A stretch of DNA of 64,000 nucleotides from Abiotrophia sp. HMSC24B09 (GCF_001815865.1 NZ_KV822187.1:81339-145338), one strand, 5' to 3'; shown: positions 1-10,430, counted from the first letter of the stretch. The notes: a model not told the origin generated them from the letters alone. A program made the numbers and translations.

Positions 1-41
1 TAAGTGATAATCAAAATCTTTGGTTGTTAACATTTCTAGCT

Positions 42-1070
42 TTACTCTACTTTCTCTCTATCATCTGGGTTGGAATAGGCATAGCCTAGGTGCTCATAGG
101 CCAAGGCAGTCGCCTGTCTCCCCCGCGGGGTCCGCTGAATGAAGCCATTTTGCACCAAGTAAGGTTCGTACATATCTTCCAGGGTTTCGGTATCCTCTCC
201 AATATTGACGGCCAAGGTATTAAGCCCTACTGGCCCGCCACCATAAAACTCAATCAGACAGCTAAGAATCTTACGGTCGATAGCATCTAAGCCATATTGG
301 TCGATTTCCAGGACTTCTAGAGCGGTTTGAGCCATCCTTAAGTCAACCACGCCCTGACCCTTAACTTGGGCAAAGTCGCGTACCCGTTTGAGAATACGGT
401 TGGCAATACGTGGCGTCCCCCGGCTACGCAAGGAGATTTCCCGCGCCCCCTCAGAATCAATCCGCGTCTCGAAGACATCGGCGGATCGTTCAACAATCAG
501 AGCCAATTCATCTGGCGTATAAAATTGCATGTGGGAGACAATACCGAAGCGGTCCCGCAAAGGCTTGGACAGGGAACCTGCCCGTGTGGTCGCCCCAATC
601 AAGGTAAAAGGAGGCAACTCAAAGTGGACTGGATGGGCCGAAGGTCCCTGGCCAATAATAATATCGACAAAATAATCTTCCATGGCCGAATAGAGGACTT
701 CTTCGATGACCCGAGGTAGGCGGTGGATTTCATCAATGAAGAGAATATCGCCTGGGCTTAATTCATTGAGCAAGGCCAATAAATCACCCGACCGCTCAAT
801 GGCAGGCCCACTGGTTGTGTGGAGCCCTACCCCCATCTCATTGGCGATGACCATGGCCATGGTGGTCTTACCTAGACCTGGTGGCCCATAGAGCAAGACA
901 TGGTCCAGGGCCTCTTCCCTTTGCTTAGCAGCTTGGATATAGATGGCTATTTCGTCTTTGATTTTGGACTGACCAATGTATTCGGACAGGCGACTTGGCC
1001 GTAGACTGAGTAAGTTACTCTCGTCTTCCGGCTGCCAGTTACCCGACAGCATACGTTCATCATGAGACAT
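42..1070 (-). CDS. ruvB: Holliday junction branch migration helicase RuvB
   Basis: RuvB is the hexameric AAA+ motor that, with RuvA, drives branch migration of Holliday junctions in recombination and repair. The 342-residue length is normal. Walker A (GPPGLGKTT) lies near residues 62-70, Walker B with the FIDEIH box near 111-116, and the GATTRAG sensor segment near 161-167. The C-terminal winged-helix part ends with the RTPRGR stretch typical of the family. A GGAGG box eight to nine bases before the ATG supports this start. It is the last gene of the run mutS-mutL-msrB-ruvA-ruvB and lies 13 bp after ruvA. Identification is secure. Confidence 0.97.
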   Translation of the reverse strand: MSHDERMLSGNWQPEDESNLLSLRPSRLSEYIGQSKIKDEIAIYIQAAKQREEALDHVLLYGPPGLGKTTMAMVIANEMGVGLHTTSGPAIERSGDLLALLNELSPGDILFIDEIHRLPRVIEEVLYSAMEDYFVDIIIGQGPSAHPVHFELPPFTLIGATTRAGSLSKPLRDRFGIVSHMQFYTPDELALIVERSADVFETRIDSEGAREISLRSRGTPRIANRILKRVRDFAQVKGQGVVDLRMAQTALEVLEIDQYGLDAIDRKILSCLIEFYGGGPVGLNTLAVNIGEDTETLEDMYEPYLVQNGFIQRTPRGRQATALAYEHLGYAYSNPDDREKVE

Positions 1071-1083
1071 GGTCGCCCCTCCT

Positions 1084-1671
1084 CTACTTTCTTAATAACT
1101 TGAAGGCTGCACTCAGCATTTCCTGAGTGGAAGTCAGGCCAGCTTCTTGCAGCGGCTTCTCAACCTTCTTAATTTCCTTAGCCGAATAGCCTAAGCCAGC
1201 CAAGGCCTCTAAGGCTTCTTCTAAATGCTGTTGGCTAACTGGAGCCGATGCTTGCGTCTGCGCATGCGCTTGGAAATCCAGATTACCACTTAGGTCTAAG
1301 ATCATTTGTTGGGCGGTCTTCTTGCCCACTCCTGGGAACTTGGTCAGGTAGGTAGAATCCCCAGAATCAATGGCCTGAATTAAGCCCGCATGGTCGTCCA
1401 AGGCCAAGATCGATAAAGCACTCTTGGGTCCGATACCCGATACCTTAAGCAAGGTATTGAAGAGTTGCTTCTCCTGATGATCACGGAAACCATAGAGGGT
1501 CATGGCGTCTTCCCGGACCACTAATTCTACCGGACAGAGGACTTGCTGGTGCAATTCCCCCTGCCAACGGTAGGGATTGGCGCAGAGCAGGCGATAGCCC
1601 ACACCATTTGCGCTAATTACAAGATAAAGGGGCTGGATTTGGACCAGCTCCCCTTGGATAAATTCATACAT
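1084..1671 (-). CDS. ruvA: Holliday junction DNA-binding protein RuvA
   Basis: RuvA forms the tetramer that holds a four-way DNA junction in a planar state and recruits RuvB. The 195 residues cover an N-terminal OB-fold (starting MYEFIQGEL), the central helix-hairpin-helix DNA-binding segments (the [10 protein letters not shown] and [10 protein letters not shown] motifs) and a C-terminal domain III ([18 protein letters not shown]) that contacts RuvB. The GGAG box lies over the msrB stop codon, eight bases before the ATG, so translation is probably coupled to msrB. Pairing with ruvB directly downstream fits the usual ruvAB organisation. Confidence 0.96.
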   Translation of the reverse strand: MYEFIQGELVQIQPLYLVISANGVGYRLLCANPYRWQGELHQQVLCPVELVVREDAMTLYGFRDHQEKQLFNTLLKVSGIGPKSALSILALDDHAGLIQAIDSGDSTYLTKFPGVGKKTAQQMILDLSGNLDFQAHAQTQASAPVSQQHLEEALEALAGLGYSAKEIKKVEKPLQEAGLTSTQEMLSAAFKLLRK

Positions 1672-1676
1672 TAGTT

Positions 1677-2114
1677 TTACTCCACGTATTGTTTATAGTC
1701 GCTATAGCCAGCCTCATCCATTTCTTCGTAAGGGATGAAGCGTAGGGCTGCTGAATTAATGCAGTAGCGTAAGCCCCCTAGTTCCTTAGGCCCATCGCCA
1801 AAGACATGGCCTAGATGGGAGTCTGCCTTGGCAGAGCGTACTTCTGTCCGCACCCGGGCCAGAGAGGCATCTTCTTTTTCGACAATTTCAGAGGCTTGGA
1901 TTGGCTTAGAAAAAGCTGGCCAGCCACAGCCCGCATCATACTTGGCAGCACTTGAGAAGAGAGGCTCCCCACTCACAATGTCCACGTAGATGCCCTTCTC
2001 ATAGAAATCATCGTATTCGCCACTAAAAGGACGTTCGGTGGCATTTTCTTGGGTAACCTTGTATTGGATTTCATTTAAGCCCTTGATGGCTTCTTGATAG
2101 TGTTCTTGACTCAT
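1677..2114 (-). CDS. msrB: Peptide-methionine (R)-S-oxide reductase MsrB
   Basis: MsrB reduces the R epimer of methionine sulfoxide in oxidised proteins, using thioredoxin as reductant. The 145-residue protein shows the family segments [10 protein letters not shown], the LGHVFGDGP histidine motif and [11 protein letters not shown], whose cysteine is the catalytic residue in this family. It overlaps the end of mutL by four bases and has a strong AAGGAGG box inside the mutL end. An oxidative-repair enzyme between mutL and ruvA gives the operon a general damage-repair character. A trxA gene is present at about 30.3 kb. Confidence 0.95.
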   Translation of the reverse strand: MSQEHYQEAIKGLNEIQYKVTQENATERPFSGEYDDFYEKGIYVDIVSGEPLFSSAAKYDAGCGWPAFSKPIQASEIVEKEDASLARVRTEVRSAKADSHLGHVFGDGPKELGGLRYCINSAALRFIPYEEMDEAGYSDYKQYVE

Positions 2115-4093
2115 AATTGGTGACCTCCTTGGTGTGGATCTTGAATCCGTTTGAATAGTTTTTCCAGGGTCTTGTCGGTAATTTGGACAAAGACTGGCCG
2201 GCCATGGGGACAGTGGAAAGGATCATCCAAACCGTCCAGGGCCTGAATGAGGTAGCTAGCCTGACTGTCGTCTAGGTAGTGGTTGGCCTTAATGGCGCCC
2301 CGACAGGACTGCATAATCAAGGCGGCTTCCTTGATTTGGTTAATGCTTAAATCTGGTTGTTTGACCAAGCGTTCGGTCAGATCCCGCACCGTCTGTTCTA
2401 CTTCATGGGCTTCTAGCCAAGTTGGATAAGAGGCTAATTGATAGGTCTTAGGACCAAAGGCTTCTAAGACAATGCCCAGTTCTTCCAATCTTGGTAAGAC
2501 TTGGTCTAATCCTGCTAGCTCAGCTGGGCTAAAGTGGAAGAGATAAGGTAACAAGAGGGTTTGCTGGGTCTTGGTATCCATTTCCTGCTTCATAAAGGCC
2601 TCATAGCGAATTCGCTCTTGAGCCGCATGTTGGTCAATCAGGTAGAAGCCTTCTGGACTTTCCGCAATCAAATAAGTGCCATGAATCTGGCCGACATAGC
2701 GTAAGTGACCAAAGGATGGACGTAAGTCCTGACCGCCACTAGGCTGAGCTTGGGTCTCCTTATGAGACTCCTCTGGTGCCGCTTGAACTGGCTGAATAGG
2801 ACTAGGCTCTGATTCCTCTAGCTTGCTGGCTTGCGCCACTTGGCTATCTTGCCAATCAGGGGCTAGACTTTCAGCCACCTGACTGATTGGTGCTGATTGG
2901 GCTGGCTGACTTGGTTGGCTTGCTTGGCTAGTCTTTAAGTCATCGTATCCGTCATAAGCCGAGTCAAATGTCGGCTCATTCCCCTTCCCATCCAAATCTA
3001 AAGGCATGACTTGGCTTGCTAGAGGACCTTGAGGGCTGGCTTGATTTGTTTGATGGAAGAGTCGGCCACCTGCCAGTTCTTGAACCTGGGCATTTGGCAC
3101 AGGATTGAGGCTGGCTAGACTGTCCACCACCGCCTGAGTCAGCAATTGACCTAGTTCGTTTTCCTTGCTGAGCCGAACGGTTTGCTTAGTTGGATGGACA
3201 TTCACATCTACTAGACGAGGATCTAACTCAATTGCAATAACGGCCAAAGGATAGCGGCCAATCATGAGTTGGCGGCCATAGGCTCGTAGCAAGAGCTCTG
3301 TCAAAGCATAGGAACGAACGGCCCGGCCATTAATCATCCAGTGGATATAATGCTTAGAAGTCCGGGTCAACTGAGGTGGCGAGATATAGCCTCGAATCTT
3401 GAAGTCCAGATTCTCCGCCTCTAAGGCTATGAGCTGACGAGCTAGCGCCGGTTGATAGACATTGGCTATAGTCTGGCGCAAGTCCCCAGTTCCGAAGGAC
3501 TGGAAGATGGTTTGGCCGTCATTTACCAAATGGAAGCGAATGTCGGGATAGGCCATGGCAATATCCTGAATAAAGTTCAAGCTATGCTTGAGCTCCGTCT
3601 TCAGACTACTCAAATGCTTAAGACGGGCTGGCGTGTTATAGAAGAGACTATCTACGGTCAAGGTCGTTCCCTTGCGGGCACTGGTCATGCCCTGGGCTTG
3701 CACCTGAGAGCCGGCAATCTCAATATAGTGACCGGCTTTAGCTCCGGCTTGCATGGATTCTACCCGGACCTTGGCGACAGACCCAATACTGGCTAGGGCT
3801 TCACCCCGGAAACCCAGTGATTTGATTTGAAAGAGGTCATGGACATCATAGAGCTTACTGGTGGCGTGAGGCAGAAAAGCCTTGACCAAATCTTCAGCAT
3901 CCATGCCTTCCCCATCGTCAATAACCTTAACCTGCTGAATTCCCGCTTCTCGTAGCTCCACCCGAATGGTCTGGGCGCCTGCGTCAATGGCATTCTCCAC
4001 TAACTCCTTAACGACCGAAGCGGGACGTTCTACGACTTCACCGGCCGCTATCTGGTTGGCTAAGGCTTCTGGCATTTGTTGAATCTTGCCCAT
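2111..4093 (-). CDS. mutL: DNA mismatch repair protein MutL (endonuclease type)
   Basis: MutL couples MutS mismatch recognition to strand removal. The N-terminal GHKL ATPase shows NAIDAGA, DDGEGM and GFRGEAL. The central linker, roughly residues 340-460, is a long Ser/Gln/Ala/Pro-rich disordered stretch. The C-terminal dimerisation domain carries [12 protein letters not shown], matching the metal-dependent endonuclease motif of MutL proteins from bacteria lacking MutH, and CPHGRP near the end. Length 660 is normal. The start has an AAAGGAGG box. The gene lies 32 bp after mutS and overlaps msrB. Confidence 0.96.
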   Translation of the reverse strand: MGKIQQMPEALANQIAAGEVVERPASVVKELVENAIDAGAQTIRVELREAGIQQVKVIDDGEGMDAEDLVKAFLPHATSKLYDVHDLFQIKSLGFRGEALASIGSVAKVRVESMQAGAKAGHYIEIAGSQVQAQGMTSARKGTTLTVDSLFYNTPARLKHLSSLKTELKHSLNFIQDIAMAYPDIRFHLVNDGQTIFQSFGTGDLRQTIANVYQPALARQLIALEAENLDFKIRGYISPPQLTRTSKHYIHWMINGRAVRSYALTELLLRAYGRQLMIGRYPLAVIAIELDPRLVDVNVHPTKQTVRLSKENELGQLLTQAVVDSLASLNPVPNAQVQELAGGRLFHQTNQASPQGPLASQVMPLDLDGKGNEPTFDSAYDGYDDLKTSQASQPSQPAQSAPISQVAESLAPDWQDSQVAQASKLEESEPSPIQPVQAAPEESHKETQAQPSGGQDLRPSFGHLRYVGQIHGTYLIAESPEGFYLIDQHAAQERIRYEAFMKQEMDTKTQQTLLLPYLFHFSPAELAGLDQVLPRLEELGIVLEAFGPKTYQLASYPTWLEAHEVEQTVRDLTERLVKQPDLSINQIKEAALIMQSCRGAIKANHYLDDSQASYLIQALDGLDDPFHCPHGRPVFVQITDKTLEKLFKRIQDPHQGGHQL

Positions 4094-4125
4094 GAAATCC
4101 CTCCTTTCAATAACTTCTTAGAAAA

Positions 4126-6708
4126 TTACTTTAATTGATCTTGCATGGCTGCTAGGCCTTCTAGGGCCTGAAGTGGTGTTAATTGGTTAATGTCCAAATC
4201 AGCCAATTGCTTGAGCACTCGCTCCTGGTCTTCTCTCAAAACCTTAGGCGAAGGCTTAGTCGCCGGCAGGTCGAAGAGCGAAAGCTGGCCGTCACTTTCT
4301 GGTTCTTGGCGTCTCAGCCATTGGCTGTTAGACTCCAATTCCTGCAAGACTTCCTGGCTTTGAACCAATAGAGATTGTGGCAGGCCTGCTAGTTTGGCGA
4401 CGTGAATCCCATAACTCTTGTCGGCAGCCCCTTCCAAAATCTTATGTAGGAAGACCACTTGGCCCTTTTGCTCGGTGGCACCCACATGAATATTGCGTAA
4501 GACTGGTAATTTAGTCGATAAATCAGTCAATTCATGGTAGTGGGTGGAGAAGACGGTGGCTGCTTGCACTTCTTGAGCCAGGTAATAAAGAATGGCTTCG
4601 GCAAGGGCCATGCCATCGAAGGTGGCAGTCCCCCGCCCGATTTCGTCGAAGAGCAGGAGCGATCGTGGGGTCGCTTCGCGCAGGGCCACATTGGTTTCCA
4701 TCATTTCCACCATGAAGGTCGACTGACCACTAGAAATATCATCAGAAGCCCCTATCCGGGTGAAAATCTTATCGACAATTGGCAGCTTGGCCGACTTGGC
4801 TGGCACAAAACAACCAATCTGGTTGAGAATGACGCAGAAGGCAATCTGTCGCATATAGGTACTCTTCCCTGACATGTTAGGACCTGTTAAAAGCAGCAGA
4901 GGCTGGTCTGGTAAGAGGACAAAGTCATTAGGCACAAAAGCAGCCTTACCGATTAATTTTTCTAAGGCTGGATGGCGGCTAGCCTCCAGTTGGAAATGCT
5001 TGGCTTCTGCCACCAATTCTGGCTGACAGTAATCTTCCCGCTCACTTAGACTGGCAAAGTTAGCCAAGACATCTAGGCTGGCAATCTGGCTAGCCAAGGT
5101 CTGTAACTGGCCTGTAAAAGCCGCAATGGCTTGGCGTAGCTCGGTGAAGAGCTGGTATTCTAACTGGGTGGCCTTTTCTTGGGCACCCAGGATGGTGGTC
5201 TCAAGTTGCTTGAGTTCCTCCGTAATAAACCGCTCCGCATTACTGAGGGTTTGCTTGCGGATATAGCGCGGATCATCAAAGTTAGCTGATTGAAGGCGGC
5301 TCATTTCAATATAGTAGCCAAAAACCTTGTTGTAGCCAACTTTGAGGGTTTTCAGCCCCGTTCTCTCACGTTCACGTTGTTGTAATTCTGCCAACCATTG
5401 GTGGCCATTAGCTAAGGCATCCCGGTATTGGTCCAATTCCTCATGGTAGCCCGGCCGAATGATATTGCCTTCGGTCACTGATATTGGTGGTTCATCCGCT
5501 AAAACTGTGTCAATGAGCTGATAGAGCTCCTGAAAGTCCGGCAAGCGCTCAAAGAGCACCTGATTCTGGCTAGCATTGAGTCCGTCTAAAATCCGATTAA
5601 TATGCGGAATCTGGCCAAGGGATTGGCGCAAATGGTCCACGTCACGAGCATTGGCAGTCCCCAGACTAATCCGCGTCACAAGACGCTCCAAGTCATAGAC
5701 AGTTTCAAAGGCGGCAATCAGGTCTAAACGTTCAAAATAGGCCGACATGAGTTGGGCCACCTGTTGGTGACGCTGACGCAAAAGGCCTTCGTCAATCAGG
5801 GGCTTTTCTAGCCACTGATGCAGCATGCGGCCACCCATGGCCGTCTTGGTATGATCAATCAACCAGAGCAGACTGCCCTTCTTACGCCCTGTTCTCAGAG
5901 ACTTGGTTAATTCCAACTGACTTTTAGCAAAATGATTCATCTGCAGATAGTCAGCTAAGGCATAACGGACAACAGGCTGCAAATGACCTAGAGCTTGTTT
6001 TTGAATGCTGTAAAGATAAGCTAGCAGGAGATTCAAGAGGCTGGCTTCTTGAGAGCTGGCTTGGTCTAGCACCCACTGGGTCCCTACCTCCATCTGGTCG
6101 GTTAGGTCAAAGCTAGACAGATAAATAGCCAATTGCTGGATAATTTGGTCTTTGAGCTCGGTATCCAGACTGCTATCGACTACTATCTCACTTGGTTTGA
6201 GGGCATAGAGCTCACTAAAGAGCTGGGCTTGTCTTGGCGTTTGGGTGACTTTAATTTCCCCAGTAGAGACATCAATGGCCGCCAGGTAGAAGGTCTGGCC
6301 TTCCTGACGTAAGGCCACTAAGTAGTTATTCTCCTTGACTTCAAGGGCTTCTTCTTCAATCAGGGTCCCAGGCGTAATGACTTGAACCACTTCCCGTTTG
6401 ACCATGCCCTTGGTTAGTTTTGGATCTTCCACCTGCTCACAGATGGCTACCTTATTGCCTGACTCAATCAGACGTTTGATATAATCTTTGGCTGAGTGAT
6501 AAGGGACTCCACACATAGGGATGGGGTTGTCGGCCTTCTTATTGCGGGAGGTCAGGGTAATTTCCAGTATCTTGGCAGCCTTAAGGGCATCGTCGAAGAA
6601 CATCTCATAAAAGTCCCCCAAACGATAGAAAAGGAAGGCATCCGGATATTGGGCTTTAATTTCATGATATTGCGCCATCATGGGCGTCATTTTAGCTTCT
6701 GCAGTCAC
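4126..6708 (-). CDS. mutS: DNA mismatch repair ATPase MutS
   Basis: MutS recognises base mismatches and small loops and recruits MutL. The protein has the N-terminal mismatch-binding domain with the YRLGDFYEMF motif (the Phe-x-Glu wedge), connector and lever regions, and a C-terminal ABC ATPase with Walker A GPNMSGKST and the LLFDEIGRGT Walker B. A C-terminal tail of about 60 residues carries a QLSLFDL sequence resembling a beta-clamp-binding motif. The start is ambiguous: an ATG at 6717 directly abuts the GGGAGG box, so I prefer the GTG at 6708, nine bases after it (860 residues). It follows ymdB closely. Confidence 0.95.
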   Translation of the reverse strand: MTAEAKMTPMMAQYHEIKAQYPDAFLFYRLGDFYEMFFDDALKAAKILEITLTSRNKKADNPIPMCGVPYHSAKDYIKRLIESGNKVAICEQVEDPKLTKGMVKREVVQVITPGTLIEEEALEVKENNYLVALRQEGQTFYLAAIDVSTGEIKVTQTPRQAQLFSELYALKPSEIVVDSSLDTELKDQIIQQLAIYLSSFDLTDQMEVGTQWVLDQASSQEASLLNLLLAYLYSIQKQALGHLQPVVRYALADYLQMNHFAKSQLELTKSLRTGRKKGSLLWLIDHTKTAMGGRMLHQWLEKPLIDEGLLRQRHQQVAQLMSAYFERLDLIAAFETVYDLERLVTRISLGTANARDVDHLRQSLGQIPHINRILDGLNASQNQVLFERLPDFQELYQLIDTVLADEPPISVTEGNIIRPGYHEELDQYRDALANGHQWLAELQQRERERTGLKTLKVGYNKVFGYYIEMSRLQSANFDDPRYIRKQTLSNAERFITEELKQLETTILGAQEKATQLEYQLFTELRQAIAAFTGQLQTLASQIASLDVLANFASLSEREDYCQPELVAEAKHFQLEASRHPALEKLIGKAAFVPNDFVLLPDQPLLLLTGPNMSGKSTYMRQIAFCVILNQIGCFVPAKSAKLPIVDKIFTRIGASDDISSGQSTFMVEMMETNVALREATPRSLLLFDEIGRGTATFDGMALAEAILYYLAQEVQAATVFSTHYHELTDLSTKLPVLRNIHVGATEQKGQVVFLHKILEGAADKSYGIHVAKLAGLPQSLLVQSQEVLQELESNSQWLRRQEPESDGQLSLFDLPATKPSPKVLREDQERVLKQLADLDINQLTPLQALEGLAAMQDQLK

Positions 6709-6726
6709 GGAGGGCATCCTCCCTTC

Positions 6727-7527
6727 TTAATAGTATTTGCTTAGAGACTCCTGGGTCACCTGAATCGGCACAATGGACTTGGCAAGCCCTGTCTTATCAT
6801 CTAAATCAATCAAGCAGGCACTGAGCACCAATGGCCCCTTGCTTTCTTGAACTAGGCGCGTTGGCAACTGGCTGGTGAAGCGCTGAATGACTTCCTTAGC
6901 CGCAAAGCCCAGAATACTGTCTTGGGCTCCTGTCATGCCCACGTCAGTCAGACTAGCAGTTCCGCCTGCCAAGACCTTGGCATCATTGGTTTGAACATGG
7001 GTATGGGTTCCGACGACAGCCGACACACGGCCATCTAAATAATGGGCCAGGGCCAACTTCTCGCTAGTCGCTTCCGCATGGCAATCTACAAAGATAAAAG
7101 GTGTTTGCTTACGGGCCTGATCTACTAGTTCATCAATCATGAGAAAGGGACTGGTGACCGGATTCATAAAGACAGTACCTAGGACATTAATGACCGCCAC
7201 TTGATATTGGTTATAGCGCACATAGTGGATACCCTTGCCAGGCGTTGTGGCCGGCAAATTAGCAGGACGCACCAAAGGCTTGGCTCCTTCTATGAAGTTA
7301 TAGAGGTCCCGGTTATCAAAGGAATGGTTGCCCAAGGTAATGGCTTCTACGCCTAGGCTTAGAATTTGCTTATAGAGTTTCTCAGTCAAGCCTCGGCCAT
7401 CGGCGGCATTCTCTGCATTGACGATGGTTACTTGGGGCCGGTGAGTCTGCTTAAGATAAGGCAGATAGCTAGTTAAGGCCTCCATACCTGCAGTGCCCAC
7501 AATATCGCCAACAAATAATAGCTTCAT
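6727..7527 (-). CDS. ymdB: YmdB-family metallophosphoesterase
   Basis: This 266-residue protein belongs to the YmdB family of dinuclear metal phosphodiesterases. In Bacillus the homologue hydrolyses 2',3'-cyclic nucleotides and affects biofilm and motility decisions. Visible metal-binding motifs are FVGDIVG at the N-terminus, NAENAADGRG, GNHSFDN, DCHAEATSEK and GTHTHVQTND. The start has a GAGGGAG box eight bases before the ATG. The gene is first in the run leading into mutS and ends only 18 bp before the preferred mutS start, so it is probably co-transcribed with it. Confidence 0.92.
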   Translation of the reverse strand: MKLLFVGDIVGTAGMEALTSYLPYLKQTHRPQVTIVNAENAADGRGLTEKLYKQILSLGVEAITLGNHSFDNRDLYNFIEGAKPLVRPANLPATTPGKGIHYVRYNQYQVAVINVLGTVFMNPVTSPFLMIDELVDQARKQTPFIFVDCHAEATSEKLALAHYLDGRVSAVVGTHTHVQTNDAKVLAGGTASLTDVGMTGAQDSILGFAAKEVIQRFTSQLPTRLVQESKGPLVLSACLIDLDDKTGLAKSIVPIQVTQESLSKYY

Positions 7528-7612
7528 GGTCTCCCTCTTTCTCTTTTGACATCTCTTTTATTTTACCAATCCTTAGCCCTAAAATAAAGGAAAAAGGCGT
7601 TAGCTTCCCCAT

Positions 7613-7650
7613 TAAAAAAAGCGCTGAATCCTTAGATTCAGTCGCTTATT
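7613..7650 (-). terminator. Intrinsic terminator of the ftsW-coaD operon
   Basis: Read on the minus strand, the sequence forms a stem with the arms CTGAATC and GATTCAG around a TAAG loop, extended by AAGCG/GCTT pairing and followed by a run of seven T. It overlaps the coaD stop codon and separates this operon from ymdB. Confidence 0.85.
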
Positions 7651-8146
7651 TACTTTGATATTTAGACTGGAGCGAACCAATGAGGTTAGCTGGCACCAAA
7701 CTGGTCAAATCGCCACCATAGCTGGCAATCTCCTTGACCAGGCTAGAGCTAATGTGCTGATAGGCTGGCTGGGCTTGCAGGAAAATGGTCTCCAGGTCAG
7801 GATTGAGGCCCCGATTGGCTTGAGCAATGGGTAATTCATAGACATAATCCCCTGAATGGCGCAGACCGCGAACTAGGCAAGTGGCCCCAAGTTCTTTGGC
7901 TAGGTCGGCCATGAGCTGGCCTTCTAGCACCTGGATTGACACATTAGGTAAATGACCCAAGCAAGCCTGCAAATGAGCCAAGCGCTCTTCTAAGCTGAAG
8001 AGTGGCTGTTTGAGGGCATTGACTCCCACCACTACATAGAGACGGTTGAAAAGCCGGCTGGCCCGTTCAATCAAATCCACATGTCCCAAGGTAATAGGAT
8101 CAAAACTCCCTGCAAAGAGAGCCACGGTTTCTTGTCTATCGGCCAT
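7646..8146 (-). CDS. coaD: Phosphopantetheine adenylyltransferase
   Basis: CoaD transfers AMP from ATP to 4'-phosphopantetheine, the penultimate step of coenzyme A synthesis. The 166-residue size is normal. The nucleotidyltransferase signature AGSFDPITLGH near the N-terminus contains the TxGH nucleotide-binding motif, LVRGLR is the conserved substrate segment, and HISSSLVKEIA corresponds to the ISSTxxR/K motif. The start has a GGAGGAAGG box. It is the last gene of ftsW-ylbG-rsmD-coaD and lies 12 bp after rsmD, a pairing conserved in Firmicutes. Confidence 0.96.
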   Translation of the reverse strand: MADRQETVALFAGSFDPITLGHVDLIERASRLFNRLYVVVGVNALKQPLFSLEERLAHLQACLGHLPNVSIQVLEGQLMADLAKELGATCLVRGLRHSGDYVYELPIAQANRGLNPDLETIFLQAQPAYQHISSSLVKEIASYGGDLTSLVPANLIGSLQSKYQSK

Positions 8147-8158
8147 AAGCCTTCCTCC

Positions 8159-8725
8159 TTAATCCGCTTCTGACATCCCGTAGAAATGAATCTGGGTTTG
8201 GCCATAGCGTTTGTGTTGATAGCGTTGATAGCCGGCAATGACCGCTGGCAAGTCCGTCACATCATCGGTCTCGCAAACCAGAGTCGTCTCAGGACCGATT
8301 AAGCCTTGGGCTTGCAGCCATTCAATGTCTTCTACCAGTTTCTGTTTGGCATAGGGTGGATCTAATAAGACCAGGTCGAAGACCAAGTCAGCTTGAGAGA
8401 CTTTTAGGCTTTGAAGGCTCTTGCGATTGTCCCCTGCCAAAACTGTGAAGCGGTCTTCTTCCTTGGTCATGACGATGTTTTGCTCTATGGTCTGTAAGGC
8501 CGGACGGTACTTTTCGGTCATGACCGCGCGGTCCATGCCGCGAGAAACAGCTTCAATAGCCAGAGCCCCGCTGCCCCCATAGAAATCCAGGCAAAGGCCA
8601 CCATCAAAAAAGCCACCCAAAGATGAGAAGATGGCTTCCTTAATTTTGTCGGTAGTCGGCCGCGTGTTGAGGCCTGGAACAGGCTTAAGTGGACGGCTGC
8701 CATAACGTCCTGCGACTACTCTCAT
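8159..8725 (-). CDS. rsmD: 16S rRNA (guanine(966)-N(2))-methyltransferase RsmD
   Basis: RsmD methylates G966 of 16S rRNA in the small ribosomal subunit. The 188-residue protein starts MRVVAGRYGSRPLKP with the family-typical RPTTDKIKEAIFSSL segment, followed by the S-adenosylmethionine-binding DFYGGSGALAIEA loop near residues 47-59 and the catalytic LLDPPY motif near residue 120. The start overlaps the stop of the YlbG-like gene by four bases, which implies translational coupling. The rsmD-coaD order matches other Firmicutes. Confidence 0.95.
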   Translation of the reverse strand: MRVVAGRYGSRPLKPVPGLNTRPTTDKIKEAIFSSLGGFFDGGLCLDFYGGSGALAIEAVSRGMDRAVMTEKYRPALQTIEQNIVMTKEEDRFTVLAGDNRKSLQSLKVSQADLVFDLVLLDPPYAKQKLVEDIEWLQAQGLIGPETTLVCETDDVTDLPAVIAGYQRYQHKRYGQTQIHFYGMSEAD

Positions 8726-9105
8726 GCTGGCGCCCCACTCTCAGCGACCGATTCATTCTTGTCGAGTGAAGAGGCCAAATCAGATAAGAAATTATCCTTG
8801 TGTTGGCCGGCCAAGTTGCCCTTCTCGCTCTCTGGTTTGAGGTCTGGATCCTTACGGTTAGGAATGGCGTCCTTGAAGGTCATGTCGATGTCATCGCGCA
8901 TGGACCCTTCCACCTTACGCACGAAGTGTAGGCGATTGAGTTGTTGGGTCACTTGGTCTACTTGGTTGGCATTGACGTAGAGCACCACATAACGTAGCCG
9001 ATCACTAATATAGTGGACATGACCGTATTTTCGAATATTCTTGACTTGTTTCAAGGAATAGAGCCAGACAATAAGCTCTTTACGCTTGACCATCTTAAAT
9101 TCCAT
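8722..9105 (-). CDS. YlbG-family (DUF2129) protein
   Basis: This is a 127-residue protein of the YlbG family, whose biochemical role is unknown to me. The conserved core is residues 5-70, with LIVWLYSLKQVKNIRKYGHVHYISDR and LHFVRKVEGSMRDDI segments. The last 45 residues are charged and low-complexity, longer than in short homologues. Its start overlaps the end of ftsW by 11 bases and its stop overlaps rsmD. In Bacillus ylbG is likewise next to the rsmD and coaD orthologues, so the family assignment is supported by both sequence and neighbourhood. Confidence 0.85.
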   Translation of the reverse strand: MEFKMVKRKELIVWLYSLKQVKNIRKYGHVHYISDRLRYVVLYVNANQVDQVTQQLNRLHFVRKVEGSMRDDIDMTFKDAIPNRKDPDLKPESEKGNLAGQHKDNFLSDLASSLDKNESVAESGAPA

Positions 9106-10366
9106 GATAGTCCTCCTTTACTTGCGAGGCTTGTGCTTCTATGACTCGCTTTTCTTCAATAATCATGACTTGTAAGACCCCGACCAACATCATGGTCAAG
9201 ACCATACTGGTCCCCCCATAGGAGACAAAGGGTAAGGTAACCCCGGTCAGAGGCACCAAGCCGGATACCCCACCGATATTGAGGCTTGATTGAACTAAGA
9301 GCAGACAGCCAACCCCGGTGAAGACGGCGCGACGGAAGGTATCTTGACTCTTGGCTGCCCAACGGAAGCAGAGGAAAATCAAGGCCGATAGTAGTAAGAC
9401 TACCACGACCAGGCCCACTAGGCCTGACTCTTCCCCAATCACCGCCAAAATATAGTCCGTATGACCTGCTGGCAAACCTTCTTGTTTGGTCAGGGAATGC
9501 CCTATCCCTCGGCCAAAGAGGCCACCACGGCTGATAGCAATATAGGCGTTAACTAATTGGTAACCCGCTGCCTTGGCATACTTAAAGGGGTTAACAAAGG
9601 AACCAAAACGCCGTAATTGATAATGGTCACTGGTCGCCAGCTTATCCGCATTGGTATAAATCCAGGTGATAAGCCCGACACCTACTAATGCAAGTGCTAA
9701 TAAGACGCCTTTTTGGGTTTTGCTATTCATGATTAAGGCTAAGGCCACCAACAATAAAGTGGCTGAAATAATCATAAACATCCCCATATCAGGCTGGGCA
9801 AAAATAAGGACTAAATCCAAGAGCATCAAACCGATGGAAATGACGGATTCATAGTCCATGTTGGCAAACCAACGTTCTTTAGTTAGTAGCACTTCACGTC
9901 TTGACTTGACACAAAGAATCCCCATCAAGAGAATCAAACCAATCTTGGCCAACTCACCTGGTTGGAAGTTGAGACCCATAAAGCTGAGCCAACTTCTGGC
10001 TCCACCACCAGAGACCCCGATAAAACGCGTCAGTAAGATTAAGAAGGCGATAAGGCCGTTGGCGACAAAGAGCCAGAAAGGCTCAATATAGAGGCGATAA
10101 GGCAGGCAAATGGCCACTGCCGATACCGCTAGCCCTAAGCCAATCCCAAACATTTGCCGGCTTAGATAGTGTAGTGGCGTGGGCACTGTTGCCCCATTCT
10201 CCAATAAATATTGTGTTGAACTATAGACCATAATCAGGCTATAGACACTCAATAGACCGACAATCAAGAGTATCCACCAATCCATACGGCTGAAGTTATA
10301 GCGAATCTGGGCCAAGAAGTGCTGTCCTGACTGCTTGGCATGATTCGGATGCTTTGCTTTTTGCAT
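9095..10366 (-). CDS. ftsW: FtsW/RodA-family peptidoglycan glycosyltransferase, probably FtsW
   Basis: This SEDS-family integral membrane protein polymerises lipid II. FtsW acts at the division septum with a class B penicillin-binding protein. About ten hydrophobic segments span the sequence, with GARSWLSFMGLNFQPGELAKIGL, the GRGIGHS loop and the PFVSYGGTSM motif near the C-terminus. The frame is open further upstream, but the ATG at 10366 is preferred: it follows a GGGAGG box, and an extended -10 promoter lies upstream of it inside the longer frame. Length is about 423 residues. FtsW rather than RodA is inferred from family resemblance and the neighbours. Confidence 0.87.
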   Translation of the reverse strand: MQKAKHPNHAKQSGQHFLAQIRYNFSRMDWWILLIVGLLSVYSLIMVYSSTQYLLENGATVPTPLHYLSRQMFGIGLGLAVSAVAICLPYRLYIEPFWLFVANGLIAFLILLTRFIGVSGGGARSWLSFMGLNFQPGELAKIGLILLMGILCVKSRREVLLTKERWFANMDYESVISIGLMLLDLVLIFAQPDMGMFMIISATLLLVALALIMNSKTQKGVLLALALVGVGLITWIYTNADKLATSDHYQLRRFGSFVNPFKYAKAAGYQLVNAYIAISRGGLFGRGIGHSLTKQEGLPAGHTDYILAVIGEESGLVGLVVVVLLLSALIFLCFRWAAKSQDTFRRAVFTGVGCLLLVQSSLNIGGVSGLVPLTGVTLPFVSYGGTSMVLTMMLVGVLQVMIIEEKRVIEAQASQVKEDYHGI

Positions 10367-10397
10367 GCTGTGATAGGCCTCCCTACATAGTACACAT

Positions 10398-10430
10398 ATT
10401 ATACCATAGGACTGAGCATGAAGAAACCCA
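10398..10430 (-). promoter_or_regulatory. Promoter of the ftsW operon
   Basis: On the minus strand a perfect TATAAT (10398-10403) is preceded by TGG, giving the extended TGnTATAAT form. The -35 region is weak. The site lies inside the longest open frame of ftsW and so argues for the internal start at 10366. Confidence 0.7.

Noticed and set aside
1..41. Possible gene end at the left edge
   Set aside because: Only 41 bases precede the ruvB stop and no coding signal could be judged.
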